Notes under the pieces: generated by a model
Databases searched by the model: none
Told to the model about the DNA's origin: nothing
What the model saw: only the letters and a program-made list of their open reading frames with translations
Position numbers and translations under genes: made by a program
NCBI GenBank assembly: GCA_031763025.1
Contig: JASSKH010000015.1
Coordinates: forward strand, 13,260,774 to 13,324,773
Reading direction: 5' to 3'
DNA from: Macrocystis pyrifera
Lineage: Eukaryota; Sar; Phaeophyceae; Laminariales; Laminariaceae
DNA length: 64,000 nt
Shown here: positions 1-10,784 of the stretch, piece by piece
Layout of the letters: each line of letters starts with the position of its first letter
Position numbering within the stretch: position 1 is the first letter of the stretch

Positions 1-12
1 GCTGCCTGCTGC

Positions 13-42
<30 letters not shown>
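1..42 (+). repeat. (CTG)n microsatellite
   Basis: Trinucleotide run of CTG/CAG at the window edge. On the minus strand it could encode poly-Gln or poly-Ala and could belong to a later exon of the minus-strand gene whose first exon lies at 155-394, but no splice link can be shown. Confidence 0.8.
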
Positions 43-44
<2 letters not shown>

Positions 45-154
45 GGGCATTCCGTTTCACCCACAGGCAAGCAAACACCACCAACCGTCTGGACAAACAC
101 CCGCTGCTGCTGCTGTGGCGTTGAAACAGTAGGAAGTAGGACATTGTGTGGTCT

Positions 155-394
155 CTACCCCGCGGCAAATCGGTGGGCTACTACTTTGCTGCCACCGCCT
201 CGTCGCAGAAGCAACAATACCGACCCACCCTTCCCGCCGCTGTGCGGCTCGGGTTGAGAGACTCGAACATCTGACCTTATCCGTTTCCCTTGAGCAGACG
301 ATAATGGTGCTACCGAAAAAGCTCCCACCAGCTCCGTCATCATCATCGCGTATAGCATCAACACTGCTGCTGTGGTCAGCCGCAGTGCCACCAT
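155..394 (-). CDS. First exon of a plastid-targeted protein (presequence), product unknown
   Basis: A minus-strand ATG at 394-392 opens 79 residues. Residues about 4-20 are hydrophobic (VALRLTTAAVLMLYAMMM), followed by LVGAF-SVAPLSS and then a basic, Ser/Gly/Arg-rich stretch. This is the layout of a bipartite presequence of secondary red plastids: an ER signal peptide, a cleavage site with Phe at +1 (ASAFAP-like, here VGA/FSVAP), then a transit peptide. The mature protein is not visible, so this is probably exon 1. A GT donor (AAGG/GTGGGT on the minus strand, near 213) lies inside the open frame, so the last ~19 residues may be intronic. The remaining exons would lie below position 150, mostly outside the window. 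What is seen: the ATG, hydrophobic core and motif. What is inferred: plastid import. A non-plastid secreted protein is the alternative. Confidence 0.5.
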   Translation of the reverse strand: MVALRLTTAAVLMLYAMMMTELVGAFSVAPLSSAQGKRIRSDVRVSQPEPHSGGKGGSVLLLLRRGGGSKVVAHRFAAG

Positions 395-604
395 TCTGAA
401 GCTGGAGGGGCTTGCTGCAAAGGTCACAGAGAGAAGCACCCTGCGTGTGCACTTTCTTGTGTGCGGTCTGCAAGTAAGTGCAGCGTGCCGTACTGTGTGC
501 TGTGTGCTGCTGCATGACAGGGATTTTGATCACCGCGCGGGTTTCTACAGTTCCACGAGGAGGGAATAGTTCAAGCGGGTGTAATTGCGCTTGGACCGTA
601 CATG

Positions 605-840
605 GTTCCACCGCGTTTTCGGTTTCACCGTTTCACCCACGTTTCACGTTTTTCATGTTTCGTTTTACATTATTTGCTGTTTGATTTTAGATTTCAGTTC
701 GACGTTTGACGTAGTTTGACAGTTTGACGTTTCATGGTGCACGTTCACGGTTGCACGTTTAACGGTTCACGGTTCACGGTTTCATGCTTCACGGTTTCAT
801 GCCTCACGGTTTCACTTCCTACCTCAGGTTTTCTGTTGCT
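605..840 (+). repeat. Degenerate GTTTCACG simple repeat
   Basis: Short words of the GTTTCACG / GGTTCACGG type repeat irregularly for about 240 bp. No coding signal. Confidence 0.6.
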
Positions 841-1374
841 TGGGTACAGTCGGTCGCCCCGGTGGTCTATTAATAGTAAATAGTAGTTAGCCTCGAAATC
901 TACTATATACCTGGTATAAATCCTATTAATAGTGCTGTAAGTAGGTAGTACCTGGTAGGTAGAAGGTCAGTGTTTCGAGCCCTGCCATTTTGTGGGGTTG
1001 TTTATTTTGAACAAAATTGACTGCTGAGGGAGCGCGTGCATGCATGCATTGATTGCGCTTCGCTTAGCGTGGGTCAGGTGCAATTCATTCGACGCGGGTT
1101 GACGAGAAGAACGAAAGAAAGGGTTTTGCAATCTCTTCTCTCTCGCGATAAAAATGAAGGCACGAAGCGTAGTGGGGAGAGTGGTGAGGAGGGCTGCACG
1201 CCCATCCGTGCGGTCCTGGAGCCGGCCATAAAATCAAAAACGAGGGAGGGAGCGAAGCGGCCGAGATCCTTTTTGCCTAGCGAAAAAATCTCCTTCTTTC
1301 GTTGTAATAGCGGCGCACTAAAACTGAACTGCTGTGCCTGTCTGTTGTAGCTAAAGTCGTGTTTTTTTGCAATT
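841..1374. other. Intergenic stretch without a recognisable gene
   Basis: Contains two TATTAATA words (868-875, 924-931) and two TACCTGGTA words (about 910 and 950), both proposed excision scars, and a piece resembling the SINE-1 body near 1150-1190 (GATAAAAATGAAGGCACG). No convincing exon on either strand. Confidence 0.4.
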
Positions 1375-1482
1375 TTACGGGGGACCATAGTATATAGGAC
1401 CTACGTCACACACAAAAACCTATATATTTTCCTATTTTTGCTAACAATGCTCGGTTCTATTTACCATGGCCCCCCGTATAAT
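1375..1482 (+). mobile_element. MITE-1 copy 1
   Basis: Terminal inverted repeats TTACGGGGGACCATAG and its complement surround the family core (CACACACAAAAACC then TTTTGCTAACAAT). The right end reads CCCCGTATAATAG, slightly altered. A TATTAATA word follows directly at 1485-1492. Confidence 0.85.
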
Positions 1483-2329
1483 AGTATTAATAGTATATAT
1501 ATTAATTGCGAGAGAGAGCAGCCAGCTGTAGTATGTGACAGATTTCCTCAAACTCGGCATCATCAGATATCTACAGAAGAAGAACAAGCGCCGGGAGAGC
1601 GTAGGCCAACGAACGGTAAAATAAACGGAAATAAAAATAAAAAATCGCTCGACCTTGTCCCCCAAACGTGCACAGCAGTCCTAAAAGGGTTATCAACCGT
1701 ATCTTCTTTGATTGGCCGCCAACCAACGCATCTCTATCTTTGATTGGTAGGGGGGTTAAGTTCAAAGCCGCCCCACACATCGGGCCTCCCCATATATTTC
1801 AATATCTAGATATTTCGGGGCGGATATGTACATTCAAACATTTCCTGAGAAACGTGGTGATCTGGAAGATCTACTTGCTGTAGATTGCCAGGTGGGGTCT
1901 CTATAAGACGACGACACGGCTCTGTTACGCACGATACGCTTGCCGGGTGGGGTCTGTATTACATAATGCGGCTCTTTTGCGCACGGGTTTTCCAGCTGGG
2001 ATCCCCCGTACGATTCAATAATACGGCTTTTTTTGCACACTCCATAACGGTATTATACTACTATTAATAGTAGTTATATACTTATTCGTATAGGATCTAG
2101 ATAGATAATACGAGTAGATAGATCTTCTGTAGATCGTGATCTATCCTATAGTAAAAGTGTCCAACGTTCAACACCTTGGTTGGCCGGGCGCAGAGCACTC
2201 GCACTCCAACTAAAACAAAGCCAGACAGAGGAAGTTTACCCAGAAGCTACAACAATAGCCTTGTTGGCAAACAAGATGCAATCACCACCGTAGGAGACAG
2301 TGTTGTTGGACGCGCCAATGCTTCTTATT
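1483..2329. other. Intergenic stretch without a recognisable gene
   Basis: AT-rich, with GATC/CTAGAT-rich words at 1800-2150 and a repeated GCCGGGTGGGGTCT motif at 1890-2000. TATTAATA occurs at 2062-2069. Nothing coding can be supported. Confidence 0.35.
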
Positions 2330-2790
2330 CTGGTTGTAGTGTAGGGCGGTCAGTCAAGGGGTCAAACCGCGGTCTAGGAGACCGGTCTTTTGGGACGCGT
2401 CAAGGCCTCTGCTGGCCCAAATATACTGATTCTAATGTTGGAGGGCGGTCAGTCAAAGCGTCAATCAAACCGCGGTCTAGAGAGACCGGTCTTTTGGGAC
2501 GCGTCAAGGCCTCTGCTGGCCCAAATATACTGGTTCTAATGTAGGAGGGCGGTCAGTCAAAGCGTCAAACCGCGTCCTAGGAAACCGGTCTCTTCGGACA
2601 GGTCAAGGTCTCTTTCGGCCATAATATACCAGTTTTGAAGCAGGGAGCGGTCAGGCAAAGGGTCAAACTGCGGTCTAGGGGACCGGTTTTCAGGACGCGT
2701 CAAGATCACTTTTGGCCATAACATACCATTTTTAGAGTGGGGAGCCGTCAGAAGCGGGCAGTCAAGGGGTCAAACCGCGGTCACCTCCAG
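2330..2790 (+). repeat. Satellite C, direct array (~100-bp unit, 5 units)
   Basis: Units begin CGGTCAGTCAAGGGGTCAAA at about 2347, 2446, 2549, 2648 and 2745 (spacing 97-103 bp) and carry CCGCGGTCTAGGAGACCGGT plus GGGACGCGTCAAGG. The same sequence occurs reverse-complemented at 7705-8215, and a small piece lies at 47465-47505. Confidence 0.9.
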
Positions 2791-3337
2791 GCAGGTATTA
2801 TAGTATTAATAGCACGTTTGTTTGTATTAGGGTCGGGGGCATAGCCCATCCATCCATCGCAAAATATGGCGTGTGATAAATAATATAAATGGTCGACTAT
2901 TCGGCCGTAAAAACTCAACGCCATCTTCTGCAATAACGTCGCGGCACAATGTAAACCCTCCTGACAACCCCCCCTCATACCCTCCCCCCCCCAAAACGAG
3001 GCAAACAACAATGGGACAAAATACAAAGGCATGACACTGTGTAATAAGGCGTGCTGGAAAAGAGAAGACGAACGGTACGTACAGAGAGGGCGAGGAAACA
3101 AAGCACAAAACGACTCGACAAACGCGTTTTCAGGAAAAAATGCTCGAAACACGGGACAGATACCCATCCCCACTTTGCGATCCAGACCTTTCGCGGCAGT
3201 TATATCCCTCATCTGTATGATCTGTATGATTTAGCTCATCATGTTGCCGGGTGGGGAGCCGCATGATCTGCACTATCTAGCACATCTTGGCTGGACCTGT
3301 ACTATACAGACCTTGCACACCTATTTACGGGGAAACA
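2791..3337. other. Intergenic stretch; GATC-family fragment at 3205-3320
   Basis: A diverged copy of the dispersed GATC repeat is seen at 3205-3320 (CTGTATGATTTAGCTCATC, GCCGGGTGGGGAGCCG). The rest holds no supported gene. Confidence 0.4.
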
Positions 3338-3431
3338 CATTAATCAGGACCACATATGCGTAGTAAAAATACCGGAATATATAGTTTTTTTGTGTATACA
3401 ATGGGTCCTAATTATTATGGTCCCCCGTAAT
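3338..3431 (-). mobile_element. MITE-1 copy 2, left end degraded
   Basis: Core in reverse orientation (GTAGTAAAAATACCGGAATATA, shortened and diverged) and a good right end TATGGTCCCCCGTAATAG. The left terminal repeat is eroded to TTAATCAGGACC. Confidence 0.75.
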
Positions 3432-3697
3432 AGCGAAGTATATAGGATCTAGAATAAGGCATCTAGATATATATCAGGATCGTGATCTATCTGTCCAATA
3501 TGTGTGAAAATGTTGTGACACAGGTCGCGAACTTCTCACAACGACATTTTTTTTTCTCACGTCCCAACGAATAAAGCGGCAAAAGGATGGATACGCGCAC
3601 AACAGCATTGCCAAAAATATTGGAACCATGCCCCCTCCCTCCCCTCCTCCGTCACTTCTACGCCCTCGCAGAATCACCCTCTCAATATCGGAATCGT

Positions 3698-3731
<34 letters not shown>

Positions 3732-4049
3732 ATTCTCCCCCTCCATCCCTCATCCCACAAAGAGCAGACACGAGAACAACAAAACTCACCAAAAACGTAC
3801 GAAGAACGTACCAGATAAGGCACTGGCTGCAGAATGCACTATCAGTACCTTCACTTCAACTCCTCCACAATATTTCGACCAACACAAAAACATGTAACAC
3901 CCTCCAAATGGAGCGGGGGGGGGGGGGGGGGGATACTCACTCACACGCTGGCAAACAAAAACAGAAAAGAAGCACGAAACCTACCCCGGTGAAGAACTCA
4001 GACACTGACGCGTCCTAGGGATAGGCCAAAAAAAATAAAAAGGCTGTCG
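3432..4049. other. Low-complexity intergenic DNA with poly-C and poly-G runs
   Basis: Contains an uninterrupted C run at about 3700-3729 and a G run at about 3915-3932. Open frames across the runs are artefacts of low complexity. Confidence 0.5.
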
Positions 4050-4490
4050 TCCCTACCGAACGCCAAACGTATCAATGGGAAAACCGGGACCAACAATTCC
4101 CCTGCCCTCCCTTCCTGACGTCGACATATTCTTGGGGAAATCGGGGACGACATTAACCCCTCCCCCCCTCCCGCCCTCCTGACACCAAACATGAAGGGCA
4201 ACCGGGGCCGATTCCCCCCAATCCCGCTCTCCTAACGCCAAACATATATTTGGGAAAACCGGGGCCGATGCCCACCCCCCTCCTCCCTTCCTAACGCCCA
4301 CTTGTTCATGGGAAAATCGGGGCCAACATTATGGGGATTAAACCGGGGTCGGCACTGACCCCTCCCCCCACTCCCCAGCCGCCTTCGCCAAAAATATTCA
4401 AGCGAAAACGGGGCCGACACTTCCTCCCACCCCCCCCAACCCCCCTCCTAATGCCAACGCATCCGTGAGAAAACTGGGATCGACAGTGCC
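4050..4490 (+). repeat. Satellite A tandem repeat
   Basis: About seven ~60-bp units with the shared core AACGCCAAACAT, then GGGAAAACCGGGGCCGACA, then a C/T-rich tract. A further unit is at about 4740-4790, beyond an inserted poly(C)-tail repeat. Confidence 0.8.
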
Positions 4491-4499
4491 CCCCGCTGT

Positions 4500-4738
4500 C
4501 TATGGAAGTGATCACATCAGAAAACAAATCAATCAAATCGACAGCTGTCATCCATTGCAGGTCCGCCTCACTAGCGGTTCTTGGCAGGATTAAGCTCGCG
4601 ACTAGCTCAAAACCTCACGGCGCTTCGCGCTTGGTGCAAGCGATGTCTTGCCTGGTCGGTGAAAACCCAAGGTACTCCCTTAAGGCATTGTAGGGATGCG
4701 AGGCCCATTAGTCATACGAGCACCCCCCCCCCCCCCCC
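4500..4738 (+). mobile_element. Poly(C)-tailed repeat (L type), inside satellite A
   Basis: Diverged copy of the right part of the 840-bp repeat at 33700-34260: CTGTCTATGGAAGTG, GCGGTTCTTGGCAGGAT, CGCTTCGCGCTTGGTGCAAG, ATTGTAGGGATGCGAGG, ending at GAGCACCCCCC. Satellite A units lie on both sides. Confidence 0.7.
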
Positions 4739-5164
4739 TCCGCCATCCTAACGCCAAACATGTTCACGGGAAAACCGGGATCGACATTTAGATGAAAACA
4801 ACACAAAAGATGGTATGTCTTTGGAGTAAGAAGCACTGGTCGACTGTTCCACGAGCCTCCGGGAAAAAAGAGAAGACTTCGTATCCATCGTAACCCCTTT
4901 CGAGAGATATGAGAGATAGCGACTAAAACAATGGTTGGTAACTTTGGTGTCATCAACCGTCCGCGAGCAGCGTGGGCGCCCAGCAGTGAGTGGGGGCAGG
5001 ACCACGTTCTGCCCGTGCCGTACGACTCCTTGCTTTCAACCATTGTAACTCGGACACCAACCATTTTCATCATCTCCCAATCACGGAGTGGTCACAATGG
5101 TTGCTGAAATCGGCACTTTTTATCATAAAGTTTCCCCTATCTCAAGTCCCCAGAGGGAAAAGGC

Positions 5165-5960
5165 ACTTAAAACAAGCTGCAACAGAAACCGTTCGTCCAT
5201 CCGTGTCAGCCTGGCCGACGCAAAAAGTACCGACATACTAGGTATGATAAGTCCACCTTGAGGCGCCTAAACAAGCCGAGACATGAATCGATCATCACGT
5301 TTGCTTCAGACTGACCTCAAAACGAAAAAGGGTCCAACATCTGTCCATCATTCGACACCCACGACGAACCAGAAATTGAGTATCGTTTTGTCTCATCCGG
5401 ATCTCCTAACATAAAGACCGACATCCGTCGATCGTAAGGCACCTGAACAAGCCGAAATCAAAACCGTTCGTCCATCTGTCTCACCCCGACCTCGTACCAT
5501 TAAAGACGGACAACTGTTCATCTTAAGGCACCTGAAAAAACGAAAAATCAATCGACCGCCCATTTTGTCTTCAGCCAGGTCTCGTCGCATTCAAATACCG
5601 ACGTCTGTCCACCTTAAGGCACCAAAACAGGACAAAATATAAATCGATCATCTTTGTCTCAGCCAGATCTCACAACATCAAAGGTCGACATCTGTCCAAA
5701 CCTAAACCAAAACCATCCATACAACTGTCTCATCCAGTTCGACACTAAAAGTACCGACGTATGTCCACCCGAAGGCACCCAAGCCGAAACCAATACCGCC
5801 CACCCGTTTGTCCCAGTCGAATATCGCCTCATAAAGTACCGACATCGGTCCACCTCGAGGCATCCGAGCCAAAACCGAAACCGCTCATCCTCCCGTCCAA
5901 GCCGGATCGCGTAACATTAAAGACCGACATGTTGTCCATCTTGAGGCCATATGTTCCAGT
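5165..5960 (+). repeat. Satellite B tandem repeat (~100-bp unit)
   Basis: Roughly eight diverged units sharing ACCGACATCTGTCCACC, AAGGCACC, CCGTTCGTCCATCTGTCTCA and CTCGTAACATTAAAG. Long open frames on both strands are due to the periodicity and are not taken as genes. Confidence 0.8.
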
Positions 5961-5973
5961 GGTTCCGATACAG

Positions 5974-6172
5974 TAGTGCCCGTCCCTCTATAGTGCCCGT
6001 ATGCCCCAGCCAACAAGACTTCGTACCGGCACTATTTATAGCGGCAACCGGCACTAACTACTCCGCACACTGCCACACCATTGATAGTTAATCCCATCTG
6101 TGCCAAGCGAAGTCACCAGCACTATAGGAGGCAGCCGGCACTATAGAGGGACCACTACAGTATTCCACCTGC
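5974..6172 (+). mobile_element. MITE-3 copy 1 (AGTGCCGGT terminal repeats)
   Basis: Inverted ends GTCCCTCTATAGTGCC and GGCACTATAGAGGGAC with repeated AGTGCCGGT/ACCGGCACT words inside. Related copies lie at 8335-8655 and, in reverse, at 14365-14525. The transposon superfamily is not recognised. Confidence 0.65.
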
Positions 6173-6177
6173 CTTAC

Positions 6178-6384
6178 CTTGTCTTCTTCGCAGGTGGCTG
6201 GGACCCCCCCCTTGCATGGCGCGTGCATAACAAAATCCTTGTGGAGACATTGAAAAACGAGCACGCCACTAGGAATACCGAATTGAAATGTTGTCAACAG
6301 CCCATGGGCTTTGCTACAGTGGTCAATGTCTCTTTGTTGTACGCCCACATTGTGCAGGGGGGGGGGGGGGGGCCCCGGCCACGT
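6178..6384 (+). mobile_element. MITE-4 copy 1 (terminal repeats contain a homopolymer)
   Basis: Ends CAGGTGGCTGGGACCCCCC and GCAGGGGGG...CCCCGGCCACGTG are inverted repeats that themselves contain a C/G run. The inner arms CCTTGTGGAGACATTGAA and CAATGTCTCTTTGTTGTACG also pair. A second copy is at 45786-45990. Confidence 0.65.
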
Positions 6385-6484
6385 GTGTTGATACCTTGGT
6401 TCTCTATTTGGGAGGTCATCGTGCAGCGGAGGGGACCCCCCCATCACGACCATCGTCGTCCTCGTCCACAATCATGTCAGCGGG

Positions 6485-6905
6485 GTGGGGGGGGGGAGGG
6501 TCATGATGCGTCTGCGTTTTTGGTTTCTTTATGTTTTCCGTCTCTTTTCGGTCGCGGCAGCGACATCAGCAGCTCCACCAGCTGCAGCAGTTCCACCAGC
6601 ATCCGCACCAGCAGCCCCAACACCAGCAACCCCAGCCCTAGCAGCCCCAACAACACCAGCAGCACCACCAACAGCACTAGCAGCAGAACCAGCAACTCCA
6701 CCACTGCTTCTTGTACCACCAACCGCGGCAGAAGACTCACAGGCAACCCTTCTCCGCCCCCCGCCACCACCACCACCGCCACCACTACCACCGCCACCGC
6801 CACCAGCACCCCCAGCATGACCACCGCCACCACCACCTTTAGTTTCTTCAGTCCCCCCCCCCTCACCACCGCCTCCAACGGCGGTAGCGGTGGTGGCACC
6901 GACTC
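6485..6905 (+). repeat. Low-complexity (CAGCNNCAN)n / (CCACCG)n tract
   Basis: Cryptically repetitive triplet tract, open in several frames on both strands (Pro/Ala, Ser/Thr or Val/Leu). No splice or domain evidence supports coding. Confidence 0.6.
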
Positions 6906-6926
6906 TGCGGCGTCTTCGTTCCTGCT

Positions 6927-7170
6927 TAGGGGAGTTCCATCAATTGAGATTGGGGTAACGGGGGGGAGGGGATGGGGAAACCCCTTTCTTTGGTACGTCG
7001 CGTGTCTCATGCGAATCGTTGAATTCCCGTCGAACATATCCTGGGAAACAAGCGAGAGAAAAAAATCATGCCCAGGGGAGTTCCATTAGTCGAGATTGGG
7101 ATAACGGGGGGAAGGCGGGGGGACGGAGGGGGTAACCGTTTTTTGTTCATGTGTATCATGTGCGTAAGAG
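6927..7170 (+). repeat. ~150-bp direct duplication
   Basis: AGGGGAGTTCCAT, GAGATTGGG(G/A)TAACGGGGGG occurs at about 6930 and again at about 7077, with similar flanks (CATGCG / CATGTGCG). Confidence 0.7.
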
Positions 7171-7319
7171 CCAAGGCACACAGGTCCCACCTGAAAACAT
7201 GATGCAAAATATCGTGTAGATATTAACAATACAAACCAGGGAGATATCTGATCTATCTCATCTGTCTGATTTATCCAATGTGTAACATCATTGACCCACG
7301 CCATTCCCTGAGCGCCAGA

Positions 7320-7690
7320 GCCATGAGTCGGCAGGATATCACGACTAATACCTAATCGGTACCAGGTAGGTGGCGGTAGCCAACTGATAACCGACTATAA
7401 ATCGGTAGGTCGGCTGGCGAAGCAAAAGCTGATGGCCAGCCGGCCGACTGCGAAGCGAGCCCAATCAGCTGTCCCCGACCAAGGGGGGGCCCTCCCTCCC
7501 ACCCCCCAAAAAGTATCTGGCATTCAACAATCCTTACTACACTGTAAGCAAGTATGGAAACCCAATGAGTCGGACAGTCGGCACCTCGGGGAAATGACTG
7601 CCTATCATATTGGTCCGACTGACAAGTAGTTGGTGACTCAAGTCGTGCCGATTCACAGCTCTACCGAGCGCAACGTGTGGGTCCATTGTC
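7320..7690 (+). repeat. Dispersed repeat family 7 (GTCGGC-rich), copy 1
   Basis: Shares GAGTCGGCAGGAT, TCACGACTAATACCTAATCGG and GCCGACT-type words with copies at 15375-15480, 15590-16260 and 38300-38560. It probably represents a non-autonomous transposon of ~350 bp. Terminal repeats were not defined. Confidence 0.6.
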
Positions 7691-7704
7691 TACAAATATG
7701 CTGG

Positions 7705-8215
7705 TAGACCGCGGTTTGATTGCTCGACTGACCGCCCCCAACACAAAAGTACAGCATATTAAGATACAGGAGACCGCGATTTGACCCCTTGACTGACCGC
7801 GCCCAACACTAAAACTATACATTAAGATGCTAGGAGATCGCGGTTTGATTCCTTGACTGATCGCTCTCTACATTAAAGTTAACGAGATGCCAGGAGACCG
7901 CGGTTTGCTCCCTTGACTGACCGCTACACTGAAATTAGTATGTTAATATGCTAGGAGACAGCGATTTTACCCCGTGACTTACCGCTACCTATACCAAAAC
8001 TAGTAGATTAAGGCCAAAAGAGTCCTTGACGCGCCCAGAAAGACCGGTTTCCTAGACCGCGGTTTGACCCCTTGACTGACCCTTCCCTACACTAAATCTA
8101 GAATAAATATTTTAGGAGACCGCCGTTTGACCCCTTGACTGACCGCGCCCTATACAAAAACAACATATCACCGTCAACAGAGTTCTTCACACGTCCAAAA
8201 GACCGGTCTCCAATT
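7705..8215 (-). repeat. Satellite C, inverted array (~62-100-bp units)
   Basis: GACCGCGGTTTGACCCCTTGAC recurs about every 60-65 bp from 7708 to 8118 (shortened units), with full-length features (GACGCGCCCAGAAAGACCGG) near 8020 and 8180. Reverse complement of the array at 2330-2790. Confidence 0.9.
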
Positions 8216-8334
8216 AAGAGCATACCTATTTGAGGGGGAGCTACTGCTGTAGCTGCTACGATGGGGGGCGAGAAATCCCAACTCACCAAGACCCCAAAAA
8301 CAAGGTGTCCCCCTCCGTTTACACACCATATTCG

Positions 8335-8655
8335 GTTGTGATTATTACGCTGCCCCGTACCGCAATAGTGCCGGTCCCCCTACAGCTAGTGCCGGTATGG
8401 TATGCGCCATATTGGCAAACACTACCGGCATTATAGCGGCAACCGGCATTAATCCCTCCGCACATTACCGTTACTGTACCACACCGGTTAGTCCGAATCC
8501 CGTCTGTCTGTGTCAAGCGATTCAACAGGCACTCTATACTGCTGTACAGTGAGCAACTCGCACTGTTGCTGCTGCTGTACGAGTAGAGGGACCAGACCAC
8601 TACTTTAATAGCGGGCAACCGGCACTAGTCTACTCAACCGGCACTACAGAGGGTG
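8335..8655 (+). mobile_element. MITE-3 copy 2, with internal insertion
   Basis: AATAGTGCCGGTCCCC at the left, GGCAACCGGCATTA and GTGTCAAGCGATT inside, CCGGCACTACAGAGGG at the right. Extra DNA around 8535-8590 (TACTGCTGTACAG, GTACGAGTAGAGGGACC) makes it longer than copy 1. Confidence 0.55.
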
Positions 8656-8804
8656 CTGGCTCACCACGTGAGGAGGGGCTAGCAGCTACGGTAAGAGCAA
8701 CGCCATCCCTCCAGCGTCCCCTCAACCATATCAAACTATTCGGAATTATTGTGAGGTATTTTGGAATACCAAAGGGGTCAACATTCCCTCAGAGGTTCCT
8801 ATAA

Positions 8805-8995
8805 ATGGTAGGATGCAGTTCACCCTCCATGCGACCCGCCCAACACCTCACGCTTCGATTCGCGCTTGGTGCAAGCAAGCACTGGCCAGAGTGAATAGCC
8901 GACGTGCTCCGTCCCGACAATGTAGGGATGCGAGGGCCTATGGTCATACGACTACGGCCATGCATGGTAATGAGTACACCCCTCCCTCCCTTTCC
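8805..8995 (+). mobile_element. Poly(C)-tailed repeat, L type
   Basis: GGATGCAGTTCACCCTCCATGC, CGCGCTTGGTGCAAGC, GTAGGGATGCGAGGGCCTA, TCATACGACTACGGCCATGCA, ending GAGTACACCCC: the 3' part of the 840-bp repeat. Confidence 0.75.
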
Positions 8996-9194
8996 CCCCA
9001 CCACGGCATCGCCTTGTACTCGGTTGCCAACTTCCCTTCCGTGATGTAAAACGCTCCCCCCCCCCCCCTCCTCTCCCCCCCCTCTTGCTCTCAAATTACC
9101 TTGTTCATCCCAGAGCCTGATCTTCACCGCTCTCGCTATCGTCACCCATCATGTCTCCCTACCACGCAATCCCGAAGTGGTTGATACCCCCCCC

Positions 9195-9275
9195 CCTCCC
9201 CCCGTCTCGAAAGGGATGCGTGGTCAATGGTCAAATGACTAAAGCAAGCAACAAAAGAGTACGCCCCCCCCCCCG
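9195..9275 (+). mobile_element. Poly(C)-tailed LINE-B 3' end fragment (R type)
   Basis: CCGTCTCGAAAGGGATGCGTGG, TCAATGGTCAAATGACTAAAG, GCAAGCAACAAAAGAGTACG, then a C run. This is the terminal part of the LINE-B 3' UTR. The next LINE-B fragment starts directly after the C run. Confidence 0.75.
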
Positions 9276-10228
9276 GCCTGACAGACTCGAACCTTGACAC
9301 TAGGATTAAGAGATGTATCCTGATGAATGTGATATTAATAGTACCAAAGCTAGAATATGCAGGAGAAGTATGGGAAGGGAACGCGAAACTCGTAAAACAG
9401 TTGGAAACAGTACAAATGACAGCAGCTAAAAAAATCCCCAAGATGGTCAAGTACGACTAGTAATACAGTATTAAGAGCAGAGCTGGGAATGCACCCACTC
9501 AAGACAAATAGACATGAGAAAGTTGAATTGGCAATATAAAGTAAGGAACATGCCAAAAAAGAGGTTGCCAGTCATAGTTGATAGAGCTGTATGGGAGAAA
9601 GTAACAAAAGGGCGAGCTGGAATAATGTGGGATGGCGTAGTTGAGAAAGTATGGAAGGATATAGGGGGAAACCAAGAAGAGGCGATGTCCGCCGGGAAGT
9701 TTGGGAGGTACAAGGCAGAAGTAGAAGAAAGGATAGAAATAAGGGAAAGGCTAGCGCTAAGAAACAAGGTGGAATCGGAAAAAACACTTAGAGATACACG
9801 GGGGATTGAGCGAAGGAATAGGAATGAATGGAAACGGGGGATTGAGGGAAGGAATAGGAATGAAAACGTATTTAGCATGGCCCAATGGACTTCGCGAAAA
9901 CGCTGACTCTGCGCTTTCGTGTAGGGGACCTGGACCTGCCAGAAAGAAGAAAGAGATATACCAGTAGCCGGGAGGAGGAGGAAGTAGATGCACAGATGTG
10001 CCCGTGTGGCAAAGCAATAGAGAGTAGAACTCACATAGTAGGAGAATGTGAAATATACAAGGAGGAACGGGATGTGCTAGAAGAGATGAGGGAATAGACG
10101 AATGTTTCATGGAGGAGTTTGATACAATGAATAGCAGCGAGATAACGATAGCTATCTTAGGAGATAGATGGTGGCCACAGGAGGCCAAACAGGAAGGGGA
10201 TAAGATTAGCAAAAAATTTCTATGTAAT
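9276..10228 (+). mobile_element. LINE-B copy 1: C-terminal coding end and start of 3' UTR
   Basis: A 5'-truncated non-LTR retrotransposon. Diverged frames give KLEYAGEVWEGNAKLVKQLE, then a Lys/Glu/Arg-rich linker (9514-9900), then MCPCG, ESRTHIVGEC and YKEER near 9995-10075, which is the Cys-His zinc knuckle typical at the C-terminus of LINE ORF2 proteins. The reverse transcriptase core is absent. At least two frame breaks separate the blocks, and a 36-bp tandem duplication lies at about 9796-9865. The 5' end abuts a poly-C run. The 3' UTR stops at 10228, where LINE-A is inserted, and resumes at 13161. A second copy, reversed, is at 34905-36160. Confidence 0.8.
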
Positions 10229-10650
10229 ATATGTTGTTGTTGTTGCTTGTTGTTGTTGTTGTCTTCACATTAAATCGTCTTTTTTACCCAGCTTCATCAG
10301 TACACCCAGTGTCGTCCTGATTCCTTATCCTAATAGAGAGATACTGATTCCGTGGTCGCAGACTGTGAGACAGAGAAAGACCAAAAATAAAAAAATAATC
10401 GCAAATTCAACTGTCAAGCAAGTGAAATGTCAGCGTACCGGGAAAGAGAAACAACACAGGCAGGACCAAAATATAAGAGCAAAAAGGCAATAAAAAAAAA
10501 AAAATGAAATGAAAACAGAATACAAACGACGCAAGGACTTCAGAAAGGCTGCCAGACGGACAGCATACGTACTCAGGAAGGACAGATATCTGCTGCGCGG
10601 ACGAAGCGACACGAAAGGGAGGGAGCTACAGGCAACAGTCTATATGAGCT

Positions 10651-10755
10651 ATTACGGGGGTCTATAGTTAACAGGACCTATGGCATAGATAAAAACCTAT
10701 ATATTTAGGTATTTTTACTAACAATATTTGGTCCTGTTAACTATGGTCCCCCGTA
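10651..10755 (+). mobile_element. MITE-1 copy 3, inside LINE-A
   Basis: TA-TTACGGGGGTCTATAG left end and CCCCCGTAA-TA right end with the standard core. It interrupts the LINE-A 3' region just after the conserved ARYRFDY coding end, so it is younger than that LINE insertion. Confidence 0.9.
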
Positions 10756-10784
10756 ATAGTCGAACCGATACCTAGCCACCCGAT

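Noticed and set aside
5165-5980. Possible basic protein on satellite B
   Set aside because: The frame follows the ~100-bp periodicity and breaks at unit changes; no splice or domain support.
9470-10212. Long minus-strand frames opposite LINE-B
   Set aside because: Shadow frames; the plus strand carries the LINE zinc knuckle.
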